Positions 9,653 to 19,625 of a stretch of 64,000 bases of DNA are shown here, in pieces. Location: assembly GCA_001048675.1 (NCBI GenBank), contig CCKK01000029.1:37335-101334 (forward strand), read 5' to 3'. The notes beneath the pieces are model-generated. The model was not told the DNA's origin and made no database searches. It worked only from the letters and a program-made list of their open reading frames with translations. This stretch comes from Vibrio diabolicus. Lineage in GTDB: Bacteria > Pseudomonadota > Gammaproteobacteria > Enterobacterales > Vibrionaceae. The position numbers and the translations under genes are program-made. The stretch's first letter is position 1. Each line of letters opens with the position of its first letter.

Positions 9653-11098
9653 ATGAGCACAAACCAAATAGAACAGGCACTCCTTGCCCCAAATGGTCTG
9701 ACAGAACAAGACATTGCTGACACGCTTGCCAGCATTGCGACGCGCCAGATCGATTATGCGGACATTTACTTTCAGTCCAGCTGGCACGAGTCTCTGGTTC
9801 TAGAAGACAGCATCATCAAAGATGGCTCTTTTAACATTGATTGTGGTGTTGGTGTTCGTGCGGTAACTGGTGAAAAAACCGGCTTTGCCTACTCTGATCA
9901 AATTCAGCCTGAAGGTCTGAAGCAGAGTGCAATGGCGGCGCGCGGTATTGCTCAACAAGGGCAGAATGGCAAAGTCCAAGCGTTTAAACGCACCGAAAAC
10001 CAAGCGTATTACGCGGCTGTGAATCCACTAGCTGAATGGGAAAAGCAGCAAAAAACAGAATTGCTCAAATCTCTAGATGCTTACATCCGCACCAAAGAAC
10101 CATTGATTAAAGAAGTCTCGATCAGCATCAGCGGTGTGCATGAGCAGATGCTTGTTGCGGCAACAGACGGTACTTATGCAGGCGATATTCGTCCTTTGGT
10201 GCGTTTGTCTATTAGCGTGCTCGCTCAAAAAGGTGAACGACGTGAACGAGGTAGCGCTGGTGGCGGTGGCCGTTTTGGTTACGATTTCTTTTTAACGGAA
10301 AGCAATGGTGTGAAACAAGCTTTCCATTATGCAGACGAAGCGATTCGCATGGCGCTGGTAAACCTTGAAGCAGAAGCCGCACCAGCAGGCATGATGCCAG
10401 TGGTATTGGGCTCAGGTTGGCCAGGCGTATTGCTACATGAGGCGGTAGGTCATGGCCTAGAAGGTGACTTTAACCGTAAGGAATCTTCGGTTTTCTCTGG
10501 CAAAATGGGTCAACAAGTGACGTCTTCACTGTGTACCATTGTTGATGACGGTACATTAAAAGACCTTCGTGGTTCACTCAATGTGGATGATGAAGGGGTG
10601 AATGGCCAGTACAACACGCTTATCGAAAATGGTGTGCTGAAAGGTTACATGCAAGACAAGCTAAACGCGCGGTTAATGGGTGTGAACCCAACAGGTAACG
10701 GTCGTCGTGAGTCGTATGCACATTTGCCGATGCCGCGTATGACCAACACCTACATGCTTCCAGGTGAACATACGCCAGAAGAAATCATCTCGACGGTAGA
10801 AAAAGGGTTGTATGCGCCAAACTTTGGTGGCGGTCAGGTCGACATTACTTCGGGTAAGTTTGTGTTCTCCGCATCGGAAGCGTACTTGATTGAAAATGGC
10901 AAAATTACGCGCCCTGTTAAAGGTGCGACGTTGATTGGCTCTGGTATTGAAGCTATGCAGCAAGTATCGATGGTCGGCAACGACCTAAGTATCGACAAGG
11001 GCGTTGGCGTATGTGGTAAAGCAGGTCAAAGTGTGCCAGTTGGTGTTGGTCAGCCGACCTTGAAATTAGACTCACTGACGGTGGGTGGCACTGAGTAA
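9653..11098 (+). CDS. tldD: Metalloprotease TldD
   Basis: Catalytic subunit of the TldD-TldE (PmbA) protease, which degrades unfolded peptides and processes microcin B17 precursor and CcdA in E. coli. The 481-residue product has the zinc motif HEAVGHGLEGDF near residue 262, the HExxxH signature that is present in TldD and absent from TldE. Its partner pmbA is encoded about 9 kb downstream at 20264. It ends the mreB-to-tldD run and is followed by a strong bidirectional terminator. Confidence 0.97.
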   Translation: MSTNQIEQALLAPNGLTEQDIADTLASIATRQIDYADIYFQSSWHESLVLEDSIIKDGSFNIDCGVGVRAVTGEKTGFAYSDQIQPEGLKQSAMAARGIAQQGQNGKVQAFKRTENQAYYAAVNPLAEWEKQQKTELLKSLDAYIRTKEPLIKEVSISISGVHEQMLVAATDGTYAGDIRPLVRLSISVLAQKGERRERGSAGGGGRFGYDFFLTESNGVKQAFHYADEAIRMALVNLEAEAAPAGMMPVVLGSGWPGVLLHEAVGHGLEGDFNRKESSVFSGKMGQQVTSSLCTIVDDGTLKDLRGSLNVDDEGVNGQYNTLIENGVLKGYMQDKLNARLMGVNPTGNGRRESYAHLPMPRMTNTYMLPGEHTPEEIISTVEKGLYAPNFGGGQVDITSGKFVFSASEAYLIENGKITRPVKGATLIGSGIEAMQQVSMVGNDLSIDKGVGVCGKAGQSVPVGVGQPTLKLDSLTVGGTE

Positions 11099-11117
11099 CT
11101 CATTCGAATCGTTATAA

Positions 11118-11150
11118 CAAGAGCGCTCATTAGAGCGCTCTTTTGTTTTT
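11118..11150 (+). terminator. Bidirectional terminator between tldD and phoH-like gene
   Basis: Perfect dyad GAGCGCTC-ATTA-GAGCGCTC (11121-11140) followed by TTTTGTTTTT on the plus strand, with A-rich sequence on the other side. It can serve both convergent genes. Confidence 0.85.
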
Positions 11151-11165
11151 GTGAGTCGATGTCGA

Positions 11166-12542
11166 CTACAGGTTCTCTTCGGCAAACTCTGCCAAGCGGC
11201 TACGAACCACGCCGTTAAGGTGAATATTCGCGCTGCCTTCAAAGTTCTTGAAGCGTTCAACCATGTAGGTCAAACCAGAGGTCACAGGGGTGAGGTAATG
11301 GGAGTCAATCTGCGCCAAGTTACCGGAGCAGACGATTTTGGTTCCTTCGCCGCAGCGGGTGATGATGGTTTTGATTTGTGAAGCGGTGAGGTTTTGACAC
11401 TCATCAAGCAGCACAAACGCATTTTGAATCGAACGGCCACGCATAAAGTTGATCGATTTAAACTGAATATTGGCTTTATCGCAGATGTACTTCAATGAGC
11501 CTTCAGTGCAGTGATCGTGTTTATGTAGCGCTTCCAAGGTATCGGTCACCGCCGCTAACCACGGCATCATTTTCTCCTCTTCTGAGCCGGGTAGGAAGCC
11601 GATGGATTCACCGATGTCTGGCGTGTTACGCGTCACGATAATTTTATCGAACATGCCTTTTTCAATGGTTTGCTCCAGTGCTGCTGCCATGGCTAATAGC
11701 GTTTTACCACTACCAGCGGCACCGGTTAAAATCACCAGGTCAATATCCGGGTCAAGTAAGGCATCCAACGCCATTCCTTGGTAGATGTTTTTTGGTGTGA
11801 TGTCCCAAGCCTTACGGTGCATCATGCGTTCGCGGCTCAGGTCGAGTAGCGTTAATTTGTCTTCATTGATGGTTTCTACGCGGCCAGCAAAGTCGCTGTC
11901 TTCATCAATCACATATTGGTTAATAAAGGTTGGTTCAAAAGGTTCACGACTGAGCTTGTGATAGGTTTTTCCGCCCAGCGCATAACTTTCTACTTCCTCA
12001 ATATCACTCCAGAAGTCCCCCTCACGCAGTTGAAAACCTTTGGTGAGGTATTGAATGTCGTCAATCAGTTGATCGGTTCGGTAGTCTTCAACAAAACGTA
12101 CGCCAGCGCCTTTGGCGCGCAGACGCATGTTAATGTCTTTCGTGATCAGTACCACTTCACGTGGTGCTCGTTTGTTTTGCAGATAAAGCACCGCATTGAG
12201 TATGCGGTTGTCACCGGCTTTGTCGGCGAAGGCTTTGACGGTTTCCTGCAGTTCAAAATCCGCCAAAATGGAAATGGTGCCTTGGTCGGGGCTGTCTTTA
12301 GAAACAGGAATACCTTCAGAAATTTCATCGGGCGTTGCTTCTTTAAACAAATCTTCCAAAGCGCGAATAGCCACGCGAGCGTCTCTTGCGACATCGCGCT
12401 TGCTGTCTTTGATTCGGTCGAGTTCTTCCAACACGGTCATGGGGATAACGACATCGTGTTCTTGGAAAGAGAAGATGGCAAAGGGTTCATGAAGAAGAAT
12501 GTTGGTATCAAGTACAAACAGTTTCCGATCGGTATCGCCCAT
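11166..12542 (-). CDS. PIN domain-PhoH family ATPase
   Basis: Two-domain protein of 458 residues. The N-terminal PIN domain (about 6-135, starting LFVLDTNILLHEP with conserved acidic residues VLEELD and RDARVA) is an RNase fold. The C-terminal PhoH ATPase domain (about 245-450) has Walker A LTGAAGSGKTLLA and Walker B FVLLDECQNLT. PIN-PhoH proteins (PhoH2 type) have been described as sequence-specific RNA helicase/RNase enzymes in mycobacteria; the role in Vibrio is not established. It stands alone on the minus strand, convergent with tldD and divergent from rapA across a 560-bp gap. Confidence 0.9.
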   Translation of the reverse strand: MGDTDRKLFVLDTNILLHEPFAIFSFQEHDVVIPMTVLEELDRIKDSKRDVARDARVAIRALEDLFKEATPDEISEGIPVSKDSPDQGTISILADFELQETVKAFADKAGDNRILNAVLYLQNKRAPREVVLITKDINMRLRAKGAGVRFVEDYRTDQLIDDIQYLTKGFQLREGDFWSDIEEVESYALGGKTYHKLSREPFEPTFINQYVIDEDSDFAGRVETINEDKLTLLDLSRERMMHRKAWDITPKNIYQGMALDALLDPDIDLVILTGAAGSGKTLLAMAAALEQTIEKGMFDKIIVTRNTPDIGESIGFLPGSEEEKMMPWLAAVTDTLEALHKHDHCTEGSLKYICDKANIQFKSINFMRGRSIQNAFVLLDECQNLTASQIKTIITRCGEGTKIVCSGNLAQIDSHYLTPVTSGLTYMVERFKNFEGSANIHLNGVVRSRLAEFAEENL

Positions 12543-13102
12543 AGCGTCTCCTTGCCGTAATACGGCTCTGCATGCGAGTGGTTAGGTCGTTCTCAAATAG
12601 GTGTGAAGCGGCCTAACTCTGATTGCTTGCAATAGAGGTTGTCGGGCTGATGTCGGTTAGTGTGCAACCGAGTAGCAAGACAACTTACTGCAAACCCGTG
12701 TTGATCCTAATCGTGTACTAACGCGCTTAAATCATATGCAATGGTTTTAAACGCCCCTCACTAGAAGTATACGTAATATTTACGTTCTACAACTTAATAA
12801 TTGGCATGAGTATTTTACAATTTGATTGCATTTATAGTTTGGGAAAAAAAGTTTCCGCTTGATGCGGTTTCGGCGTGACCTAAATCACAGCTTCAAGTAA
12901 GATTAGCGACCTTTTTCTGCGTATAGGCTACGTCCGATTTATCATGTTGAGCTGGCTTAAAAATACTCAGTTCATACTAGAATGACGAATGCTATCGGCA
13001 TAGCAGAAGCCAGAATCAGATCTAAACTATTATCCATGCCTACGGGCATGAGTAGACCAACAAGAAACACGAATCAAGAACTAATAACGAGGTAGTCAAT
13101 TC
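12543..13102. other. 560-bp intergenic region between phoH-like gene and rapA
   Basis: No supported gene. It holds the divergent control region for the PIN-PhoH gene and rapA. Visible elements are a CRP-like dyad (12874-12889, listed separately), an A/T-rich block at about 12740-12860, and a small hairpin CATGCC-TACG-GGCATG at 13035-13050 in the rapA leader, followed by an ACGAGGTAG ribosome site before the rapA ATG. Confidence 0.6.
12874..12889 (+). promoter_or_regulatory. CRP-like site upstream of rapA
   Basis: CGTGA-CCTAAA-TCACA matches the CRP consensus TGTGA-N6-TCACA at nine of ten positions. It lies about 215 bp upstream of rapA and 330 bp from the phoH-like start. Which gene it serves, if any, cannot be told from sequence. 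Confidence 0.4.
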
Positions 13103-16012
13103 ATGACATTTGCTTTGGGGCAGCGCTGGATTAGCGATACGGAAAGCGATTTAGGTTTAGGTACCGTTGTAGCAATGGATGCTCGTACTGTGACATTGAT
13201 GTTTGCAGCGTCAGAGGAAAACCGAGTTTACGCACGTAACGATGCACCTGTTACCCGAGTCACCTTTAACGTTGGTGATGTCATCGACTGCCAAGAAGGT
13301 TGGTCTCTAAAAGTTGAAGAAGTACTGGAAGATGAAGGTCTATACACCTATTTCGGTACTCGTGAAGACACGCAAGAAACCGCCGTTGTTCTGCGTGAGA
13401 TTTTTCTGAGCAACCAAATTCGTTTTAATAAACCTCAAGATAAGTTGTACGCCGGTCAAATCGATCGCATGGACAACTTTGTTCTGCGTTACCGTGCGCT
13501 AACCAACCAGTTTGAGCAGCATAAGAGTCCAATGCGTGGCTTGTGTGGTATGCGTGCAGGTTTGATCCCTCATCAGCTTTATATCGCGCACGAAGTTGGC
13601 CGTCGCCACGCGCCACGCGTATTACTGGCGGATGAAGTGGGTTTGGGTAAAACCATCGAAGCGGGCATGATCATCCACCAGCAAGTGCTGTCTGGCCGTG
13701 CAGAACGCATTTTGATTGTGGTACCTGAAACACTGCAACATCAATGGCTGGTTGAGATGATGCGTCGTTTCAACCTGCATTTCTCTATCTTTGACGAAGA
13801 GCGTTGTATCGAAGCATTCGCGGATGCAGAAAACCCATTTGATACCCAGCAATACGTGCTGTGTTCTTTAGACTTCCTACGCAAGAGCCGCAAGCGTTTT
13901 GAACAAGCACTGGAAGGCGAATGGGACCTATTAGTTGTCGATGAAGCGCATCACCTTGATTGGAGCCAAGATAAACCGAGCCGTGAATACCAAGTGGTAG
14001 AAGGTTTAGCTGAACGCACTCCGGGCGTACTGCTATTGACGGCAACGCCGGAACAGCTTGGTCGTGAGAGCCACTTTGCTCGTCTGCGTTTGCTGGATCC
14101 TGACCGTTTCTACGATTACGAAACGTTCGTCGAGGAAGAAGAGCAATACGCGCCTGTAGCGGATGCGATTACTTCACTCTTCTCTGGTGAAAAATTGCCT
14201 GACGAAGCGAAAAACCAGATTACTGAATTGTTGTCTGAACAAGACGTAGAACCACTTTTCCGCATAATCGAGAGTGAGACTGACGAAGAAGCTAAAGCGT
14301 CAGCGCGCCAAGAGTTGATCGACAACTTGATGGATCGTCACGGTACGGGACGAGTTCTGTTCCGTAACACACGTGCGGCTATCAAAGGGTTCCCTGCGCG
14401 TAACGTGCACCTGATGCCAATGGATATTCCACCGCAATACACCACGTCAATGCGTGTTGCTGGGATGATCGGCGGTAAGATGAGTTCGGAAGCACGTGCA
14501 ATGAAGAACCTTTACCCAGAAGAGATCTTCCAAGAATTTGAAGGCGATGATGCAAGCTGGTGGCAGTTTGACTCGCGCGTGAATTGGTTGCTTGAAAAGG
14601 TGAAAGAGAAGCGCAGCGAGAAAATTCTGGTTATTGCTTCTCGTGCAAGTACGGCTCTGCAATTGGAGCAAGCGCTGCGTGAGCGTGAAGGCATTCGTGC
14701 GACCGTCTTCCATGAAGGTATGTCGATCCTTGAGCGTGACAAAGCAGCCGCTTACTTTGCGCAAGAAGAAGGTGGAGCACAAGTTCTTATCTGTAGCGAA
14801 ATCGGCTCTGAAGGCCGTAACTTCCAGTTTGCCAACCAACTTGTCATGTTCGACTTGCCATTTAACCCAGACTTGCTTGAGCAACGTATTGGTCGTTTGG
14901 ACCGTATCGGCCAGAACCGCGACATCGACATTCATGTTCCTTACCTGAAAGGTACCTCGCAAGCCATTCTTGCTCGCTGGTTTGATGAAGGTTTAAACGC
15001 TTTTGCAGAAACTTGCCCAACAGGCCGTGCCGTTTACGATAAGTACTCTGATGATCTGATTGAAATCCTTGCTTCTGGTGATACCAGCACGCTAGATGAG
15101 ATCATTGAAGCGTCAGCAAAAATGAATAAAGAGCTGAAATCCCAATTGGAGCAAGGCCGTGATCGCCTGTTAGAAATGCATTCAAATGGCGGAGAAAAAG
15201 CTCAACAAATCGTTGAGAAAATTGAATCAACCGACGGTGATACCAATCTGGTCACCTTCGCACTTTCTCTTTTTGATACGATTGGCTTGAACCAAGACGA
15301 TAAAGGTGAAAACGCACTGATTGTGACCCCATCTGAGCACATGATGGTACCAAGCTACCCAGGTCTGCCGTACGAAGGAGCGACGATCACGTTTGATCGT
15401 GATACGGCTTTATCTCGTGAAGACATGCACTTTATCAGTTGGGAGCACCCAATGATCCAAGGTGGTATCGATCTTCTGATGAGTGAAGGGGTGGGTACGT
15501 CTGCGGTATCTCTACTGAAAAACAAAGCGCTACCAGTCGGGACCATTCTTCTTGAGTTGATTTACGCGGTAGATGCGCAAGCGCCAAAACGCAGTGGTAT
15601 CGCGCGCTTCTTACCGAAAACGCCAATCCGTTTGATGATGGACTCGCGTGGTAATGATTTGTCTGCTCAAGTGGAATTTGAAAGCTTTAACCGCCAGCTC
15701 AGCCCTGTAAACCGTCACTTAGGCAGCAAGTTGGTCACGTCGGTACAGAAAGACGTACACCGCTTGATCGAAGCGGGGGACAATCTTATCGAAGCGAAGG
15801 TTGAGGAAGTACGCAAGCAAGCTCATCAAGATATGCAGCATAGCTTGAATGCAGAACTTGAGCGTTTGCAAGCACTGAAAGCGGTAAACCCAAATATTCG
15901 TGACGAAGAAATTGAAGCCATTGATGCACAAATTAAGGAGCTCACTGGTTACATCAACCAAGCTCAAGTGCAGCTCGACTCGCTACGTTTGATTGTGGTG
16001 AGCCACAACTAA
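13103..16012 (+). CDS. rapA: RNA polymerase-associated ATPase RapA (HepA)
   Basis: Swi2/Snf2-family ATPase that binds RNA polymerase and recycles it from stalled post-termination complexes. The 969-residue product matches the family length. N-terminal Tudor-like domains cover about 1-110. Helicase motif I is ADEVGLGKTIEAG near residue 177, motif II is VVDEAHHLDW near 282, and the second RecA lobe carries GSEGRNFQFANQ and QRIGRLDRIGQ near 570-620. The long C-terminal region (about 650-969) is RapA-specific. Monocistronic, closed by a strong terminator. Confidence 0.98.
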   Translation: MTFALGQRWISDTESDLGLGTVVAMDARTVTLMFAASEENRVYARNDAPVTRVTFNVGDVIDCQEGWSLKVEEVLEDEGLYTYFGTREDTQETAVVLREIFLSNQIRFNKPQDKLYAGQIDRMDNFVLRYRALTNQFEQHKSPMRGLCGMRAGLIPHQLYIAHEVGRRHAPRVLLADEVGLGKTIEAGMIIHQQVLSGRAERILIVVPETLQHQWLVEMMRRFNLHFSIFDEERCIEAFADAENPFDTQQYVLCSLDFLRKSRKRFEQALEGEWDLLVVDEAHHLDWSQDKPSREYQVVEGLAERTPGVLLLTATPEQLGRESHFARLRLLDPDRFYDYETFVEEEEQYAPVADAITSLFSGEKLPDEAKNQITELLSEQDVEPLFRIIESETDEEAKASARQELIDNLMDRHGTGRVLFRNTRAAIKGFPARNVHLMPMDIPPQYTTSMRVAGMIGGKMSSEARAMKNLYPEEIFQEFEGDDASWWQFDSRVNWLLEKVKEKRSEKILVIASRASTALQLEQALREREGIRATVFHEGMSILERDKAAAYFAQEEGGAQVLICSEIGSEGRNFQFANQLVMFDLPFNPDLLEQRIGRLDRIGQNRDIDIHVPYLKGTSQAILARWFDEGLNAFAETCPTGRAVYDKYSDDLIEILASGDTSTLDEIIEASAKMNKELKSQLEQGRDRLLEMHSNGGEKAQQIVEKIESTDGDTNLVTFALSLFDTIGLNQDDKGENALIVTPSEHMMVPSYPGLPYEGATITFDRDTALSREDMHFISWEHPMIQGGIDLLMSEGVGTSAVSLLKNKALPVGTILLELIYAVDAQAPKRSGIARFLPKTPIRLMMDSRGNDLSAQVEFESFNRQLSPVNRHLGSKLVTSVQKDVHRLIEAGDNLIEAKVEEVRKQAHQDMQHSLNAELERLQALKAVNPNIRDEEIEAIDAQIKELTGYINQAQVQLDSLRLIVVSHN

Positions 16013-16033
16013 GTAAGTATTTATTGCTCATTA

Positions 16034-16063
16034 AAAAAGGTCTTCAGTTGAAGACCTTTTTCT
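16034..16063 (+). terminator. rapA terminator
   Basis: Stem AAAAAGGTCTTC-AGTT-GAAGACCTTTTT followed by CTTTATTT. The A-run/T-run symmetry suits termination in both directions, so it may also serve the convergent Nramp-like gene. Confidence 0.88.
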
Positions 16064-16120
16064 TTATTTGCGGTTTAGTTTCTTTATGCGGAATGCATTA
16101 ATCACTGATAGCTACCTCAT

Positions 16121-17387
16121 TTACATCAACCACTTCCACCAGATAAACACAGCCAAGAAGCCAAACAAGTAAATCAGGCCTGCAATCGACAACCACTTCA
16201 GTTTAGGTCCAACAGCCAAAGGCTCAGGTAACTCGGTTTTGCTCACTAATGTGTAATTTAGCAGAGCAAAGAATGGCGTGGTCATAAAGGCGAGGATCAT
16301 CGCAAAGTTCAGCATAGGCAATAACGCAGAAGCCCAGAAAACCACAATACCTAATGCAAGTAAGGCGACCACCAGCATGATCGCTGATGTGGTTTTAGGG
16401 TTAGTGTCTGGTTGTGAGCGCAGTAGACGTTGAGAGTCAGAAATAACGCGTGAGTAGCCATCAATAACGGTAATCGTGCTGCCAAAGATACAGAAAAACG
16501 CAATTACCGCGATCAAATAACGAGACCATTCGCCAATTGTTGCCGCATATAAGCCAACCAATTGGTGGGAGAAGCCAACGCCTGAGCTTTCAAGTGCAAC
16601 GCCAGAGCCATAGAGCATCAAAGAACCTAACGATACAAAGATAATGGCAAGAAAAGCCGTGCCAATGTAACCGACATTAAAGTCAAATAGAGCAGAGCGA
16701 TACGTTACTTCTTGCTGGCTTGATTGGCGTTTTAACCACGCAGAGGTCAAGCAGGAGATCTCTATCGGTGCTGGCATCCAGCCCATTGTTACGACGATAA
16801 AGCCAATTGCCGCAATCGACCAAGGTGACGGTGGCTCGAAGTTGGCCACTTGCTCAACAGGGTTACCAAAGGCGATAGAAACGGCAAGTAAAGTCGCGAT
16901 GGTTAACACCGACATGATCACTTTAGATAGCGTATCGAGCGCTTTGTAATGGCCAGCAAATAATATGATCAGGCAGGTGACAATCACAATGATACTGAGT
17001 GATGCCATTGATAGTGAAAACGGAATGAAGTAGCCCAGCAAGCTAGCACTAAACATCAACAAAGCGGCGGTATTGATTACGGCTGAGACCACGCTCAGAA
17101 ATAGAAATAGCCATAGATAAGGCCGACCTAATTTCGCGTAGCCCTCAACCAAGGTGAGCCCTGTCCCCATGGTGTACTGTACGCCCGCTCGGAAAAAAGG
17201 GTATTTAAACAGGTTTACGAGCAGAATCAGTGCAGCCAATTGCCAGCCATAAATCGCACCAGCTTTGGTTGATGCGACGAGGTGAGAGCCACCGACCGCA
17301 GCAGATGCCATTAATATGCCGGGGCCTAGCGAAACGAAAAAATAAGGAAAGTTTGGATTGGGGTTTATCTATAACGGCGGAGTCCAT
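16121..17387 (-). pseudogene. Nramp-family transporter homologue, +1 frameshift near the N-terminus
   Basis: Membrane transporter with about ten transmembrane segments, related to Nramp divalent-metal importers. A natural start at 17387 gives MDSAVIDKPQSKLSLFF. The frame is then lost in a run of six T on the coding strand (plus-strand A run 17337-17342) and continues in another frame as FVSLGPGILMASAAVGGSH to the stop at 16121. Removing one T gives 421 residues. If the frame is really broken, only a product from the internal Met at 17311 could form, lacking the N-terminus and the start of TM1. At the two metal-site motifs the family DPGN aligns with GGSH and the TM6 MPH with MPAP, so the substrate is uncertain. 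Confidence 0.75.
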
Positions 17388-17729
17388 TGCTTATTGTCCT
17401 TTTTATCTTATGTATCTTTCTAAAGAGATACATACCGCAGTACATGACAAGCTGAGCGCTCGCCCTATACTGCGCAACGGTAATATCTTTTAAATGCTGT
17501 GTTTTGATGTATTTATTTTAAGTATTCTTTGCGAATATCATGCTGTGTGCATCTAGCACTCTATTCAGTTATGCGTCTTGTTGTCAAACTAAATTTACAA
17601 CGTGCTATTTTTAGTTTTTATGCTAAAGGATTGACTTTGTTTTATTGGTTTGAACTTTTCTTCAGCTCCCTGCATTTGGGTGCTATTTGGGTATATAATC
17701 GCGGCGTTTTTATTTTGTAGAGATCTCCC
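17388..17729. other. 342-bp intergenic region upstream of rluA
   Basis: No supported gene. It separates the divergent Nramp-like gene and rluA. A/T-rich sequence runs through it and a TATAAT hexamer at 17694-17699 is a likely -10 element for rluA, though no good -35 is seen at 16-18 bp. Confidence 0.5.
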
Positions 17730-18482
17730 ATGGCAATGCTTGAATATACCCCTCCCACCGATCCTTGGGTCGATATCGTTTTTGAGGATGACGACATTCT
17801 GGCAGTGAATAAGCCATCTGGGTTACTGTCTGTTCCTGGTCGACTTGCAGAGCATTACGACAGCATGTGGAGCCGCCTCAAGGAAGTGCATCCAGAAATC
17901 CAAGTAGTGCATCGCTTGGATATGTCGACATCAGGGTTGATGCTGCTGGCGAAAAACAAACCTTCGGAGCGAGCATTAAAAAAGCAGTTCCAATATCGTC
18001 TCACCCACAAGGTGTATTACGCACGTGTTTGGGGGCATGTCGAGCCGCAAGAAGGGAATATTGACCTTCCATTAATTTGTGATTGGCCAAATCGTCCGCG
18101 ACAAAAAGTATGCTTCGACGACGGCAAGCCATCTCAAACTTTATTCCAAGTGGTGAAGCGTGAAGTGCATCCAGATGGCACCCATACGACCGTTGTGCGG
18201 TTACTCCCCATTACTGGTCGATCGCATCAGTTGCGCGTGCATTTGATGGCGATTGGTCATGCAATTGTGGGTGATGAATTTTATGCAACTGAAGAGGCGT
18301 ATCAGTTTTCAGAACGTTTAGAGCTGCACGCTGCGGAGCTAAGTTTTTATCACCCAGCCACGGATCAGCTGAGTAGTATTTTTGTACCTTGTGACTTTTA
18401 TCCTGAAGCCGAGGCGGCGATCTTTAACCATTTTTCGCCAGAACGTACATTGCCTGATTATAAAACGTTGCCACACCCTTAA
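17730..18482 (+). CDS. rluA: Dual-specificity rRNA/tRNA pseudouridine synthase RluA
   Basis: Converts U746 of 23S rRNA and U32 of several tRNAs to pseudouridine. The 250-residue protein has the catalytic motif VVHRLDMSTSGLMLLA near residue 60 with the essential Asp in HRLD, the NKPSGLLSVPGR substrate loop near 28, and LPITGRSHQLRVHL near 152. The opening MAMLEYTPPTDPW lines up with E. coli RluA (MGMENYNPPQEPW), which supports this start over the Met at codon 3. About 30 residues longer than E. coli RluA at the C-terminus. Monocistronic by appearance. Confidence 0.95.
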   Translation: MAMLEYTPPTDPWVDIVFEDDDILAVNKPSGLLSVPGRLAEHYDSMWSRLKEVHPEIQVVHRLDMSTSGLMLLAKNKPSERALKKQFQYRLTHKVYYARVWGHVEPQEGNIDLPLICDWPNRPRQKVCFDDGKPSQTLFQVVKREVHPDGTHTTVVRLLPITGRSHQLRVHLMAIGHAIVGDEFYATEEAYQFSERLELHAAELSFYHPATDQLSSIFVPCDFYPEAEAAIFNHFSPERTLPDYKTLPHP

Positions 18483-18575
18483 TGCCAACCGCAGTCAACA
18501 ACGGTTCTTTCTAGTTCGCTATTTCGTTACTGTGGTTGATGTATCCTGTCTTTCAGCCGTGAATAAGGAGTTGTT

Positions 18576-19538
18576 ATGTCTTTGCCGACCATCGTATTTT
18601 TGGACCGAGCGACCATCCCAGAACATATTGAGATCCCACGACCTAGCTTTCAGCACCACTGGCGTGAGTACGACTTAACCGCGCCAGAGCAGGTAATAGA
18701 AAGGTTAGCAGATGCAGATATCGTGATTAGCAATAAAGTCCTGCTTGACCAAAATGTATTAGAGCAACTATCACAATTGCGGATGATCGCGGTTGCCGCA
18801 ACTGGTTTTAACAACGTCGATGTGGACTACTGTGCTAAGCATGATATTGCGGTTGCCAATGTACGTGGTTACGCGACGCGTTCGGTACCTGAGCACGTGA
18901 TGGCGATGCTGTTTGCTTTACGCCGAAATTTATTTGGTTACCATCAAGATATTGCCGCTGGCGAATGGCAGCGTAATAAGCAGTTCTGCTTTTTTACGCA
19001 CCCAATCGGGGATATAGGTGGTAGCACACTAGGTGTTATTGGCAGCGGCGCTTTAGGGCAAGCGACAGCACAGTTAGCTAATGCGCTAGGCATGCAGGTG
19101 ATCTTTTCTGAGCGTAAAGGTGCACCGGAATGTCGACCTGGTTATGTACCGTTTGAAGAAGTGTTGAAACGTTCTGATGCGTTGACTTTGCACTGTCCGC
19201 TCAACGAGCATACTCAGAATTTAATTGGTCAAGCAGAGTTGCAACAAATGAAGTCCAACGCCATTCTAATTAATACGGGGCGTGGAGGCTTGGTGAATGA
19301 GGACGCGCTGGTGGATGCCCTAAAACAGGGAGAAATCGCTGCGGCTGGTTTTGATGTTTTTACACAAGAACCAGCTGATGAGAGCAATCCGCTGATTGCC
19401 AATATGGGTTTACCTAATTTGTTACTTACACCGCATGTTGCATGGGGCAGCGACTCATCGATTCAACGTTTAGTGGAAATCTTGATTGAGAACATTAACG
19501 CTTTCGAGCGCGGAGAGCGTATTAATCGCTTGGTGTAA
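18576..19538 (+). CDS. D-2-hydroxyacid dehydrogenase (hydroxypyruvate reductase/HprA-like)
   Basis: NAD(P)-dependent D-isomer 2-hydroxyacid dehydrogenase, 320 residues. It has the Rossmann motif LGVIGSGALGQATAQLA near 151, substrate-binding Arg in INTGRGGLVNE near 234, the Glu of FDVFTQEP near 266, and the catalytic His in LLTPHVAWGS near 287. Overall it is closest in style to glycerate dehydrogenase/hydroxypyruvate reductase, but close relatives reduce other 2-keto acids, so the exact substrate is inferred. Ribosome site AAGGAG is 6 bp before the ATG. A bidirectional terminator follows. Confidence 0.88.
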   Translation: MSLPTIVFLDRATIPEHIEIPRPSFQHHWREYDLTAPEQVIERLADADIVISNKVLLDQNVLEQLSQLRMIAVAATGFNNVDVDYCAKHDIAVANVRGYATRSVPEHVMAMLFALRRNLFGYHQDIAAGEWQRNKQFCFFTHPIGDIGGSTLGVIGSGALGQATAQLANALGMQVIFSERKGAPECRPGYVPFEEVLKRSDALTLHCPLNEHTQNLIGQAELQQMKSNAILINTGRGGLVNEDALVDALKQGEIAAAGFDVFTQEPADESNPLIANMGLPNLLLTPHVAWGSDSSIQRLVEILIENINAFERGERINRLV

Positions 19539-19560
19539 CGCTGACATTTAAGTAAAAGAT

Positions 19561-19589
19561 AAAAAAGCAGACATCATGTCTGCTTTTTT
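19561..19589 (+). terminator. Bidirectional terminator (dehydrogenase / darP)
   Basis: Near-perfect dyad AAAAAAGCAGACA-TCA-TGTCTGCTTTTTT between two convergent genes. Confidence 0.92.
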
Positions 19590-19625
19590 CGTTAATTGAA
19601 TGCTCGTTGGAATCGAACCGTCTAA

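Noticed and set aside
17205..17387. Separate 60-codon gene at the Nramp-like start
   Set aside because: Its first 17 residues are the transporter N-terminus; the rest is the frame after the extra base.
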